The position numbers and the translations under genes were made by a program. This document shows, one piece after another, positions 35,649 through 43,321 of a DNA stretch of 64,000 bases. Within the stretch, counting starts at the first letter, position 1, and every line of letters begins with the position of its first letter. The notes beneath the pieces are model-generated. The model was not told where the DNA came from, did not search any database, and worked only from the letters and a program-made list of their open reading frames with translations. This DNA is from Chryseobacterium cucumeris (lineage in GTDB: Bacteria > Bacteroidota > Bacteroidia > Flavobacteriales > Weeksellaceae): contig NZ_LUVZ01000023.1 of NCBI RefSeq assembly GCF_001593385.1, positions 1-64,000 of the forward strand, written 5' to 3'.

Positions 35649-35853
35649 TGGAAATAGTTTTTAACTGGACGAAGATATTGAAATAAGCTGAGAGATGGAA
35701 GATGGAAGCGGAAGGAAAGGAAGCTGGAAGTTATTTTTGTTTATAAAGAACTCTTTTCTCTTTTAATTCATATTTTCAAGAATATCTCAATTAAAAAACT
35801 CAGAAGTTCATGGCCTAACAAAACTTTCAGCCTCCAGCTCACATCCTCCATCC
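35649..35853. repeat. Intergenic G/A-rich repeats between exonuclease and tyrS
   Basis: No gene seen in this 205-bp stretch. At about 35690-35735 it has tandem ggaag-type units (gatggaagatggaagcgga). At 35830-35855 the opposite strand version appears (cctccagctcacatcctcc), so an imperfect inverted repeat closes the gap. A similar ccagcctcc lies near 62930. These look like intergenic repeats rather than genes; no clear terminator for tyrS apart from this. Confidence 0.4.
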
Positions 35854-37053
35854 TTACAATAGCTCAAAAAAGCCCCTTTTTCCGATTTTTATTTTCGTCT
35901 GAGGGATCAGTTCCATTTCTTCATTTGCGTCCTTTATTCTAAGGGTATTGATCTGAACTCCTCCATTCTCTATTAATCTCCTGATTGCCGATTTGCTGAG
36001 GTCATTTTTAAGTTGATGACACAGTTCAACGAGAGAGATTCTGTTCCCCGTACTTTTCAGTGAATCAATAGCCACAGGTTCATACACTTTCTCTTCAAAA
36101 TTTTTATTCTGAAATTGGTTGATAAAAAACTGTTCTGCATTTTCTGCTGAAGCAGGATCGTGGTATTGACTGATAATATTTTTAGCAATCAGCTTCTTGA
36201 TATTCATTGGATTTTCCCCTTCTTGTATGCTGGAAAGAACCATCGTTTTTTCTTCCATAGAAAAATCTGTAGTCAGGTTGATAAATTCTTCAATCAAAGC
36301 ATCCGGAATAGACATGGTTTTTCCAAACATTTCATTAGGTTCGTCCGTCAATCCGATAATATTGTTCAGGGATTTGCTCATTTTTTCCTTTCCGTCAAGC
36401 CCTCTCAGCAATGGCATACACATGACAATCTGAGCAGTCATTTGATGTACTTCCTGGAGCTGCCTTCCCATGGTACAGTTGAAGAGCTGATCCGTGCCAC
36501 CCATTTCAATATCACACTCTATTTTTACAGAATCAAAACCCTGAAGAATCGGGTAAACCAGTTCATGCATGGCAATAGGTGTATTTTCTGTGAATCTTTT
36601 ATTGAAATCATTGCGGTGCATCAATTGAGCCACGGTCACTTTTGAAAGCAGTTGGATGACTTCAGAAAAATCAAGAGCATCCAGCCAGTCAGAATTGAAA
36701 ACAATCTTTGTCTTCTGTACATCAATGACCTTGGAAAGCTGATTGATATAAGTCTGGGCATTATGCTGCACATCTTCAGCACTTAAAGGTTTTCTGGCTT
36801 TATTTTTTCCGGTGGGATCGCCAATTCTTGCCGTAAAGCTTCCAACGACAATAATGATATGATGGCCCAGATCCTGAAACTGTTTCAGTTTTTTTAAGAC
36901 TACAGCATGTCCCAGATGCAGATCCGGAGCGGTGGGATCAAATCCCAGTTTGATGGAAAGTTTTCTGTTTTCCTTTTCGGCTTGAGCCAGTTTTTCTTCC
37001 AAACCGTTTTCAGGCAGGATGATAGCCACATTTTCTTGTAATGGATGAATCAT
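35854..37053 (-). CDS. tyrS: Tyrosine--tRNA ligase (TyrZ type)
   Basis: A 399-aa class I aminoacyl-tRNA synthetase. HIGH motif as H46-L-G-H49 (PDLHLGHAV). The KMSKS loop is K224-M-S-K-S228, which marks the TyrZ subclass (TyrS usually has KFGKS). The substrate-pocket GFDPTAPDLH and GGTDQLFN regions are intact. A C-terminal S4 RNA-binding domain spans about residues 335-395. Charges tRNA-Tyr. Upstream lie a strong terminator ending 20 nt from the start codon and a Tyr-containing leader ORF, so expression is very likely controlled by attenuation. Confidence 0.96.
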   Translation of the reverse strand: MIHPLQENVAIILPENGLEEKLAQAEKENRKLSIKLGFDPTAPDLHLGHAVVLKKLKQFQDLGHHIIIVVGSFTARIGDPTGKNKARKPLSAEDVQHNAQTYINQLSKVIDVQKTKIVFNSDWLDALDFSEVIQLLSKVTVAQLMHRNDFNKRFTENTPIAMHELVYPILQGFDSVKIECDIEMGGTDQLFNCTMGRQLQEVHQMTAQIVMCMPLLRGLDGKEKMSKSLNNIIGLTDEPNEMFGKTMSIPDALIEEFINLTTDFSMEEKTMVLSSIQEGENPMNIKKLIAKNIISQYHDPASAENAEQFFINQFQNKNFEEKVYEPVAIDSLKSTGNRISLVELCHQLKNDLSKSAIRRLIENGGVQINTLRIKDANEEMELIPQTKIKIGKRGFFELL

Positions 37054-37073
37054 GTTTGAATAGTTTTAAAATG

Positions 37074-37104
37074 AAAAAAGCCCGGACAGGCACTGTCCGG
37101 GCTT
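37074..37104 (-). terminator. Intrinsic terminator directly upstream of tyrS (candidate attenuator)
   Basis: On the minus strand the 10-bp stem agcccggaca / tgtccgggct encloses a 5-nt loop and is followed by six T residues (37079-37074). The tyrS ATG begins 20 nt later. With so little space for a promoter, tyrS can only be reached by read-through, which marks this as a conditional terminator. The 5' arm (37103-37095) can also pair with two segments of the leader ORF (37164-37170, and 37154-37160 with one G-U). Confidence 0.8.
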
Positions 37105-37125
37105 CTATATAAACGTTAGATTATT

Positions 37126-37224
37126 TTATTGGATTACAGATATAGAAAGTCTTCCCGAACGATAGCCCGGTGTATAATATTCACTGAAGAATGGAAGACG
37201 TAATATACTGTTCAGATGTTTCAT
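37126..37224 (-). CDS. Short leader ORF (32 codons) upstream of tyrS, candidate leader peptide
   Basis: An ORF too short to be called by length: ATG at 37224, TAA at 37126. The 32-aa product holds Tyr16, Tyr17 and Tyr21 (EYYTPGY) plus Phe12-Phe13. Its stop codon lies 22 nt before the terminator stem. The geometry (leader ORF, tandem cognate codons, terminator, synthetase gene) matches classical leader-peptide attenuation. Three Tyr codons are few compared with his or trp leaders, so ribosome stalling is an inference. I do not recognise the peptide as a known protein family. Confidence 0.55.
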   Translation of the reverse strand: MKHLNSILRLPFFSEYYTPGYRSGRLSISVIQ

Positions 37225-37534
37225 TATAAGGTAAATATACAGGAATTTCCTGAAGATCCAATATTTAAACCATTAAGACGCATTGTAGGGTTATAACAAG
37301 ATTTGTTTTAAAAGAAAAACTTAACCATCCATCAATCTTAATGGCTTAAAATAATGGTTCAAAACAATTTTACTTGCGATTTTTGAAGCTAATTTCATGC
37401 CATAAATCCCTTAAAAATAAAATACAAGATAAAGATGTAAAAACTGTATTTTATTATTTTCTTTGTTACCTGATAAGAAGTCTGTAAAATAGGGCTTATT
37501 CTCTGTTTTTCTATCGTTGTTTTCATGAAAAAAA
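37225..37534. other. 310-bp non-coding region upstream of the tyrS leader
   Basis: AT-rich. No open frame of substance. It should hold the promoter for the leader-tyrS transcript; I see only TATATTTA-like sequence 14 nt before the leader ATG (plus-strand taaatata at 37232), one base off the TAnnTTTG consensus. Confidence 0.4.
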
Positions 37535-38125
37535 TTAATAGTTAAGAACATTTTTATAGTATAAATTTTTAATCTGACCTTTCCAGATTTCCAGATTTTC
37601 AGGAGAAGCTTTATCTGCTTTATCAAAAAAGAAATGTCTGATAATTTCAAGCCCGGAATAGATAAAAATACCATTGTCAGATGTTAAAGTAAGGGCATTA
37701 TCCATGCCTGTTTTTTCATATTCTTCATGAGATTTTCCATGGGTATTGATGATAACGGTTTTTTTGCCTTTCAGAAGACCTTTCTGTATGCCCTGGTCAT
37801 ATCGGTAAGCAAAACCATAACTGAACACACGGTCTATATATCCTTTCATCATTGCGGGAAGACCGGTCCACCAGATAGGATAAATAAAAGTAATTTGTTC
37901 TGCCCACGAAATATGATCCTGTTCGGTTTTTACATCATCTGATAGTTTTCCTATCCTTTGTCCCTGTATATCATTCAAAGAAAGAACAGGATTGAAACCG
38001 ATGTCGTAAAGATCTCTCACAATAATTTCCTCGTTGTGATATTGAAGGGTTTCAATAACAGTGTTTAGAAGATGATGATTTAAGCTGTTTTCATTAGGAT
38101 GCGCGTAAATGATTAAATGTCTCAT
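37535..38125 (-). CDS. NAD(P)H-dependent oxidoreductase (flavodoxin-like fold)
   Basis: A 196-aa protein of the NQO1/KefF/MdaB-type family. N-terminal MRHLIIYAHPNENSLNHHLL binds the FMN phosphate; FIYPIWWTGLPAMMKGYIDRVFSYGFAY (split: FIYPIWWTGLPAMMKGYIDR) contacts the flavin. Probably a quinone or nitro reductase that uses NAD(P)H. Lies 75 bp downstream of an AraC gene on the same strand but has its own -7 box, so it may be that regulator's target. Confidence 0.9.
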   Translation of the reverse strand: MRHLIIYAHPNENSLNHHLLNTVIETLQYHNEEIIVRDLYDIGFNPVLSLNDIQGQRIGKLSDDVKTEQDHISWAEQITFIYPIWWTGLPAMMKGYIDRVFSYGFAYRYDQGIQKGLLKGKKTVIINTHGKSHEEYEKTGMDNALTLTSDNGIFIYSGLEIIRHFFFDKADKASPENLEIWKGQIKNLYYKNVLNY

Positions 38126-38151
38126 TGTTTTGATTGTTAAGATTAATGAGA

Positions 38152-38159
38152 CAAAATTA
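38152..38159 (-). promoter_or_regulatory. Candidate -7 box TAATTTTG for the NAD(P)H oxidoreductase
   Basis: Minus-strand TAnnTTTG match, 26 nt before the ATG at 38125. No clear -33 element. Confidence 0.45.
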
Positions 38160-38200
38160 GCGGAGTGCTCTTTTTAAAAATTGTAAGAAAACGAAACGGA

Positions 38201-39019
38201 CTATTTAGATTTTGGATTACAGATTTCCTGTTGGAATTTTAAATACTGAGCCGGAGAAATGTTGATAAAATGCTTGAAATCATGGATGAGCTGGCTTTGA
38301 TCATAGTAACCGCATTCATCAATAATGGTAAACGATTTGACCTGATTTTGTTTTTCAGTCTCTTTTTCGATGAGTTGTATTGCTTTTAAAAAACGGTTGT
38401 AGCGGGCAAGCTCTTTTAAAGAATAGCCAAACTGTTCTTTTTGTTTCCGTTGGATATTTCTTTCCGTCTGATGGGTTTGCTCTGCAATGACTTTTATGGG
38501 ATTTAAAAGATCGTTTTCAAAACTGCTCAAAAGCTGGCTGGTGATATCCCGATCCTGGAGATAAGGCTTACAGAATTCAAGAATATGATTCACCTGTTGG
38601 GTGACTGAATCTAATCTGGTAAGCTGATGCCAAAGGTCTGTAAAGCAGTTTTCTTCCAGCAATTCATCAGGATGTCTTACCGATTGTTCAATGGATATTT
38701 TTCCGAAGAATCTGAAAAAAGCATCATCTTTAAAATTAACAACCAAAATAGAGCAGCCAGCGGGAAGTGTATATTCAAAGGCTTGTCTTACAGGCCCGAA
38801 AACCATACATTTATCAACACTTATGATGGTCTTTTTCCGGGTGGACATCGTGGCATTTTCTCCAAAACAAAATAACAAAATCGTCTGATAAGTGGGTAAA
38901 AGCGTTTTGGTAATGGAGGATTCAGAAGTATTTGCAGCAAAGTAAAAATGAGTAAATATTTTTTCAAATTCCTTTGGAACTGAAATTCTATACTCGTTAT
39001 ATTCTGAACGTAATTCCAT
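38201..39019 (-). CDS. AraC family transcriptional regulator
   Basis: A 272-aa protein. The N-terminal cupin-like sensor part (residues about 1-150) is followed by two C-terminal helix-turn-helix units (about 165-265). HTH landmarks: NPIKVIAEQTHQTERNIQRK and the AraC signature CGYYDQSQLIHDFKHFINISPAQY (here given as CGYYDQSQLIHDF and INISPAQY). The signal is unknown. Third in the minus-strand order tetR, GNAT, araC (gaps -23 and 11 bp), so likely one transcript. Confidence 0.88.
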   Translation of the reverse strand: MELRSEYNEYRISVPKEFEKIFTHFYFAANTSESSITKTLLPTYQTILLFCFGENATMSTRKKTIISVDKCMVFGPVRQAFEYTLPAGCSILVVNFKDDAFFRFFGKISIEQSVRHPDELLEENCFTDLWHQLTRLDSVTQQVNHILEFCKPYLQDRDITSQLLSSFENDLLNPIKVIAEQTHQTERNIQRKQKEQFGYSLKELARYNRFLKAIQLIEKETEKQNQVKSFTIIDECGYYDQSQLIHDFKHFINISPAQYLKFQQEICNPKSK

Positions 39020-39030
39020 AATCCTGAAAG

Positions 39031-39525
39031 TTAAGAGATGAGATTTTTTACCATTTTATAGTTGGTCATAGCAATTCCTTTTACATGAACAGTCTGTTCC
39101 TGAACCACATGAAAACCTCTTTTTTTAAAAAAAGGTCTGGCCGTTTTACTGACATCAGCTGTAATTTTTTTTTCATTATTCAGCAAAGCTTCCTTTTCAA
39201 TGTGACGATAAAGCAGGGTTGCAATTCCTCTATGCTGACAATCTTTGTGTACAAAGAGCAGATCAATATAATTTCCCTGGTCGAGCGTACAGAAACCTGC
39301 TATTTTAGTCTCTGTAACAGCTACAACAACGTATTGATCTTTGATTACCTTCATCCATCTTTCTTCATTCTCGGCACCGGATTTCCAGGCTTCGAGCTGT
39401 TGTAGATTATAGTCTTTTTTGCACACCTCATCTATTGTTGCCGTAAACAGCTGCAACATTGCCGGGAGATCATCGTAAACTCCTTTTCTAAGGATGATGT
39501 GATTATCTGATGTATTGCTGTTCAT
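39031..39525 (-). CDS. GNAT family N-acetyltransferase
   Basis: A 164-aa GNAT protein. Acetyl-CoA motif A is VHKDCQHRGIATLLYRHIE; motif B includes ARPFFKKRGFHVVQEQ. The start codon lies 23 bp inside the end of the TetR gene, so translation is coupled to it. Substrate unknown; genes of this type often modify an amino group on a small molecule or protein. Confidence 0.88.
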   Translation of the reverse strand: MNSNTSDNHIILRKGVYDDLPAMLQLFTATIDEVCKKDYNLQQLEAWKSGAENEERWMKVIKDQYVVVAVTETKIAGFCTLDQGNYIDLLFVHKDCQHRGIATLLYRHIEKEALLNNEKKITADVSKTARPFFKKRGFHVVQEQTVHVKGIAMTNYKMVKNLIS

Positions 39526-40123
39526 AAAGTTTTTGCTGTTCTTTATTGAGAAGTGGGTAGAAAAGATTCATCTGCAGAAGGGTATAATGCTGAATAGCCT
39601 CATTCGGATTAAGTTTCAAAATAAGTCTGTTATGGGTAAGCCAGTTGTCGGCAATGATGAAAATCTGCTCAACAAGACCATCTATAATAAAATGAGGTAC
39701 ATCTTTCAAAAATATATTGTTCTTCTGAAGATCTGAAAAGATCAGTTGAAATTCCTCTTTTCTGCTGAAATTAATCCCTTCATAATTGGCTTTGATGTCA
39801 GGATTACGATTCAGAATATCTATAAAATTGATAAATATAAAGCGGTAAGAATAAAAAATTTCACAGGTAGAATAGGTAAACTGATAAAGATCTTCCAGAC
39901 TTTTATTTTCCTTTTTTTTCATCTGGTTCAGTAGCTCATCCATTTCCAGGGTAAGCTCTGAGAATAGGATTGTAATGATGTCTTCAGAATGTTTGAAATG
40001 GTAGTGCAGATTTCCTGCACTGATGTGAAGTTCGGCAGCAATATGCCTTGTGGTAATATTGTTGTACCCTTTCTCATTAAATAATTCCAGTGCTTTAGAC
40101 AGAATTTTATCCTTGGTCTTCAT
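39503..40123 (-). CDS. TetR/AcrR family transcriptional regulator
   Basis: A 206-aa protein with a TetR HTH at residues 1-48: FNEKGYNNITTRHIAAELHI followed by SAGNLHYHFKHSEDI. The C-terminal ligand-binding part is unusually rich in Phe and Asn (NFIDILNRNPDIKANYEGIN). It is divergent from a 46-aa gene. A perfect 22-bp palindrome lies between the two at 40170-40191, and this is the natural operator candidate. First of the tetR-GNAT-araC transcript. Confidence 0.88.
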   Translation of the reverse strand: MKTKDKILSKALELFNEKGYNNITTRHIAAELHISAGNLHYHFKHSEDIITILFSELTLEMDELLNQMKKKENKSLEDLYQFTYSTCEIFYSYRFIFINFIDILNRNPDIKANYEGINFSRKEEFQLIFSDLQKNNIFLKDVPHFIIDGLVEQIFIIADNWLTHNRLILKLNPNEAIQHYTLLQMNLFYPLLNKEQQKLYEQQYIR

Positions 40124-40169
40124 AACCCAAAGATAAGAATATCAGAGTGGATATAAATCATATTTTTAA

Positions 40170-40191
40170 AATTAGAACAATTGTTCTAATT
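40170..40191. promoter_or_regulatory. Perfect 22-bp palindrome, putative TetR operator
   Basis: aattagaacaattgttctaatt reads the same on both strands. It sits in the 93-bp divergent gap between the TetR gene and the 46-aa gene, 3 bp before a -7 box. Binding there would block the plus-strand promoter and probably also the tetR promoter. Confidence 0.75.
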
Positions 40192-40194
40192 TGA

Positions 40195-40202
40195 TATCTT
40201 TG
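40195..40202 (+). promoter_or_regulatory. -7 box TATCTTTG for the 46-aa gene
   Basis: TAnnTTTG match, 14 nt before the ATG at 40217, next to the palindrome. Confidence 0.65.
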
Positions 40203-40216
40203 CAGTATCAAATCTT

Positions 40217-40357
40217 ATGACAATGGAAGGTAAATCAAAATTCAATGATGAGTTGGCAGAAAGTACTGATCAAGAAACCCAAACAGATCCCGGGGAAGTT
40301 ATATCAAAAATACTGCAGGTTATTCTTGGAGTAATAATGGCTGTTTTGCATATGTGA
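40217..40357 (+). CDS. Small 46-aa protein with acidic N terminus and hydrophobic C terminus
   Basis: ATG at 40217 to TGA at 40357. The product starts with an acidic/Gln-rich stretch (MTMEGKSKFNDELAESTDQE) and ends with a 17-residue hydrophobic segment (ISKILQVILGVIMAVLHM). The stop overlaps the next start (tgATGa), so translation is coupled to the membrane-protein gene. Its -7 box and TetR-type operator support it as a real gene. Possibly a small membrane-associated protein; no family recognised. Confidence 0.65.
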   Translation: MTMEGKSKFNDELAESTDQETQTDPGEVISKILQVILGVIMAVLHM

Positions 40358-40731
40358 TGAATAAACGAATTTCCTTTTGGTTCCTACTGGGACTGGCAAC
40401 ATGGGGAATTATTATTCTGCTGAGAACAAACAGAATTGTTATTCCCGTTATCAATGACCATTTTACAGATTGTATTACAATTCCCATGTATTGTTATCTG
40501 ATAGAACATATCATGAATGGAATTCTCGGTTATCAATGGAAACCTGATTTGAAGTTTGTATTGACCTCAGTGCTGTATCTCTCTTTTTTGTTTGAAGTGA
40601 TCTGTCCCAAACTATCAACTCATTTTACCGGAGATTTTTTTGATGTGCTGGCTTATGTTGCAGGAGGAGTAGGGTACTATCTTTTTGCAGTAAAGCAGAT
40701 ACATAAAAAAACCAGCAGTTCTGCATCGTAA
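40357..40731 (+). CDS. Small polytopic membrane protein
   Basis: A 124-aa protein from the ATG at 40357; a GTG at 40354 would add one residue. Three to four membrane helices (FWFLLGLATWGIIILL, a middle one around CITIPMYCYLIEHI, then FVLTSVLYLSFLFEVICP and a final VLAYVAGGVGYYLF). The VINDHFTDCITIPMYCY motif recurs in similar-size flavobacterial proteins as I recall; some are labelled magnesium citrate transporters, but I see no support for that. Function unknown. Regulated with the 46-aa gene. Confidence 0.7.
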   Translation: MNKRISFWFLLGLATWGIIILLRTNRIVIPVINDHFTDCITIPMYCYLIEHIMNGILGYQWKPDLKFVLTSVLYLSFLFEVICPKLSTHFTGDFFDVLAYVAGGVGYYLFAVKQIHKKTSSSAS

Positions 40732-40903
40732 AAGGAGACTGCCGGCTGTGTTATAGTTTTTATCCTGGTTCAATAATTATTTTTACTGCATTTGGAGTAG
40801 CAGTTTTCTTTCGGTTATGTATAAAAGACAATTATTGAATGCAAGATGTTACATGGATAGGTGACTATTTTTTAAACTTGTAATTATTGAAATTTTCTTT
40901 TGG

Positions 40904-40911
40904 TATTTTTG
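40904..40911 (+). promoter_or_regulatory. Candidate -7 box TATTTTTG for the Crp/Fnr-like gene
   Basis: TAnnTTTG match, 25 nt before the ATG at 40937. A TTG at 40887 has a spacing of only 14 nt, so the -33 element is unclear. Confidence 0.45.
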
Positions 40912-40936
40912 TATAGGATTAAAAATATTCACTTCA

Positions 40937-41512
40937 ATGCACGACAAGCTTTTACAATATATGTGTTCTGGTCATGATTTTACCCTGGAAGAAACCGAAG
41001 CAGTCAGGAAATATTTTGAGCCTGTAACATTTTCAAAAAATACAATAATAGAAGAGGCCGGGAAAATCCCCGAATATCTTTACTATATCATTGAAGGTTA
41101 TATTAGGCTTTTTTATATGGATGAGAATGGAAATGAAGTGACTACGCATATCAATTGTCCACCGGGATTTTTTACATCTTATTCAGATTTTACCAACCAG
41201 ACCCTTTCTGAAAATACTATAGAATCCATCACTAATTCTGAGCTTTTAAGAATTTCCAAAGAAAACCTGGACCAGCTGATCAGCCAAAGCCAGGCTATGA
41301 AAGATTTCAGTATTTCGGTTTTTCAGCAGTCGATTACCTATAACGAAAAACGTTCCAGAGAATTATCTGTTTTGAATGCTGAACAACGATATTTGAAACT
41401 GATGAATGATTATCCCGAAATTATTCAGAATGTTCCTATTCAGTATATCGCCTCATTTTTAGGAATGAAACCGGAAAGTCTAAGCAGAATCCGGAGAAAA
41501 ATAATTAACTAA
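40937..41512 (+). CDS. Crp/Fnr family transcriptional regulator
   Basis: A 191-aa protein with a cyclic-nucleotide-binding-like beta roll (residues about 25-115: IIEEAGKIPEYLYYIIEGYI, RLFYMDENGNEV) and a C-terminal HTH ending YIASFLGMKPESLSRIRRK. The cAMP-contact residues are not conserved and there is no Fe-S cysteine cluster, as usual for Bacteroidota relatives, so the ligand is unknown. The SDR gene 59 bp downstream on the same strand is a probable target. Confidence 0.88.
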   Translation: MHDKLLQYMCSGHDFTLEETEAVRKYFEPVTFSKNTIIEEAGKIPEYLYYIIEGYIRLFYMDENGNEVTTHINCPPGFFTSYSDFTNQTLSENTIESITNSELLRISKENLDQLISQSQAMKDFSISVFQQSITYNEKRSRELSVLNAEQRYLKLMNDYPEIIQNVPIQYIASFLGMKPESLSRIRRKIIN

Positions 41513-41571
41513 CAAAAGTCAAGTGGTTCCGGTTTCTGGAAAATGAACTTTGCAAGATTAAAATTTATGCA

Positions 41572-42591
41572 ATGACAAAAAATAATCTAAGCCTTGTTTC
41601 AGGAGCCAATGGACATCTGGGAAATAATTTAGTCAGATTCTTACTAAAACAAGGGCTTCCGGTACGGGCAGCTGTAAGAAATACAGAGAACAGAAAACCT
41701 TTTGAAGGATTGGATTGTGAGCTGGTGCAAGCCGATATTACTGATAAGACCTCTTTTTTAAAAGCACTTCAGGGAGTAGAAACATTTTACGCGGTAGGGG
41801 CTTCTTTTAAATTATGGGCTAAAGATCCTAAAAAAGAAATCTATGACGTGAATATCAAAGGTACCCGAAATACCATCGAAGCAGCGGCAGAAGCAGGTGT
41901 AAAAAAAATAGTGTACGTAAGTTCTATTGCAGCACTTAATTATACCCACTTGCCTACAAAAGAAAGTAAAGGTTATAATCCAGATCGTAGAGATATGTAC
42001 TATAATTCTAAGAATGACGGGGAGAAGTTGGCTTTTGAGCTGGCTTCAAAACTGGGAATAGAACTGGTTTCAGTGATGCCTTCTGCGATGATTGGAAGTA
42101 AGGCATTTTTACCATTAAATGTTTCCTACGGAGTTCTCAAATTAATTTTGAATAGAAAAATTCCGGTAGATACTAAAATTACCCTGAACTGGATTGATGT
42201 AAAAGATGTTGCGGAAGGATGCTATCTGGCAGCTGAAAAAGGACGCTCCGGTGAACGTTATATTCTTGCCAATGAAAAATGCATGACAATCACGGATACC
42301 ACCATTCTTGCCAATACCCTTTATCCGGAGCTGAAACTGAGTATTCCACGTGCCGTTCCCAAAGGGATCCTGTTTACGATTGCTGGTATCATGGAATTGA
42401 CCGCAAAGCTGAGCAGAAAGCCACCGGTACTTACCCGAAAAGATATTGCAATGTTTTCAGGACTACAGCAGGATTTTGATATTTCCAAAGCCAGAAATGA
42501 ACTGGGATTCAATCCCAAAAGCCCTGAACAGGCTGTGAGGGAAGCATTAGATTACCTTATGAAAAACCCTGAAATGTTGATAGAGGCGTGA
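41572..42591 (+). CDS. Extended SDR: NAD-dependent epimerase / dihydroflavonol reductase-like
   Basis: A 339-aa extended short-chain dehydrogenase. The Rossmann GxxGxxG is SGANGHLGNNL (residues 9-19) and the catalytic Y-x3-K is in MYYNSKNDGEK. VYVSSIAALN holds the catalytic Ser. It resembles DFR/cinnamoyl-CoA-reductase or 3-beta-HSD-type enzymes acting on a carbonyl; the actual substrate is unknown. NAD(P) preference not resolved. Its stop codon lies inside the terminator stem. Confidence 0.88.
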   Translation: MTKNNLSLVSGANGHLGNNLVRFLLKQGLPVRAAVRNTENRKPFEGLDCELVQADITDKTSFLKALQGVETFYAVGASFKLWAKDPKKEIYDVNIKGTRNTIEAAAEAGVKKIVYVSSIAALNYTHLPTKESKGYNPDRRDMYYNSKNDGEKLAFELASKLGIELVSVMPSAMIGSKAFLPLNVSYGVLKLILNRKIPVDTKITLNWIDVKDVAEGCYLAAEKGRSGERYILANEKCMTITDTTILANTLYPELKLSIPRAVPKGILFTIAGIMELTAKLSRKPPVLTRKDIAMFSGLQQDFDISKARNELGFNPKSPEQAVREALDYLMKNPEMLIEA

Positions 42592-42607
42592 AAAGCCTCT
42601 TTTTTTA
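42581..42607 (+). terminator. Intrinsic terminator after the SDR gene
   Basis: The stem agaggc / gcctct (with gtgaaaa loop) and eight T residues. The SDR stop codon overlaps the stem; the tail reaches the end of the convergent gene at 42605. Confidence 0.8.
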
Positions 42608-43228
42608 TTGATTTTCCAGTTTAATAATAGAACCTTTGTAAAACTTGGTCAGATCATAGAGATCATTAAAATAGTGCTGAAGATCCGGAATGATGTTGGG
42701 ATCAAAATCTTTCACCCCGCATTGGTCTTCTGCCAGAAGGTATAAAGACTGGTTATCCGGTTTCAGATATTCACAAAGGATATTATCAGGATGCTGTTTT
42801 CTGTTGATCATTTCTGTCAGAAAAATTCCGTAGATCAGAAACTGATTGAAATTTTTAGAATCCACAATATAATTCATGTCCTGTTTCAGCAGTTTTTCAT
42901 AGTCCGAAAGAATCTGAAGAAAATTCTCAGCATGAACATTTGTTGGAATTTCATAAAAAAGATCTATACCATTGATGAAAAGCTGTGTTTTGGTCTCCTC
43001 ATGATCTGAAGAATAGACTTTATGAAACCATTGAAAAATAAGCAGAAGTTCTTCCTGTGTAAGTTCTTCTACAGAATCCTTGATTTTTTCTTTAATGGTT
43101 TCAAGGGTGTTTTTCGCTTCAGGCTGAAGAAATTTCAGAATATTTTCTTCTTCACGGCTCAACTTATTGTACAAATTAATTTTGGCAATAGTTGGATTGG
43201 TCTTGATGAAATAAAGTTCTTCCGCCAT
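42605..43228 (-). CDS. Hypothetical protein
   Basis: A 207-aa, cytosolic, predominantly helical, acidic protein with no recognised family. It has three or more helical blocks (EENILKFLQPEAKNTLETIK, ELTQEELLLIFQWF, AENFLQILSDYEKLL). No Cys motif or catalytic signature. The start (MAEELYFIKTNP) follows an A/T-rich leader. Convergent with the SDR; no operon partner. Confidence 0.65.
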   Translation of the reverse strand: MAEELYFIKTNPTIAKINLYNKLSREEENILKFLQPEAKNTLETIKEKIKDSVEELTQEELLLIFQWFHKVYSSDHEETKTQLFINGIDLFYEIPTNVHAENFLQILSDYEKLLKQDMNYIVDSKNFNQFLIYGIFLTEMINRKQHPDNILCEYLKPDNQSLYLLAEDQCGVKDFDPNIIPDLQHYFNDLYDLTKFYKGSIIKLENQ

Positions 43229-43321
43229 AGTTCTTTACCCAGTTGGATTTCAAATGGTTGTTTAAATATACAAAATATGCAGTAATTCTGTTAAAAAAAT
43301 AATATGCAATAAATGGTATGG

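Noticed and set aside
36160..36645. 161-codon open frame antisense to tyrS
   Set aside because: It lies entirely within tyrS, which has a full set of synthetase motifs; the composition is that of a complementary-strand shadow.
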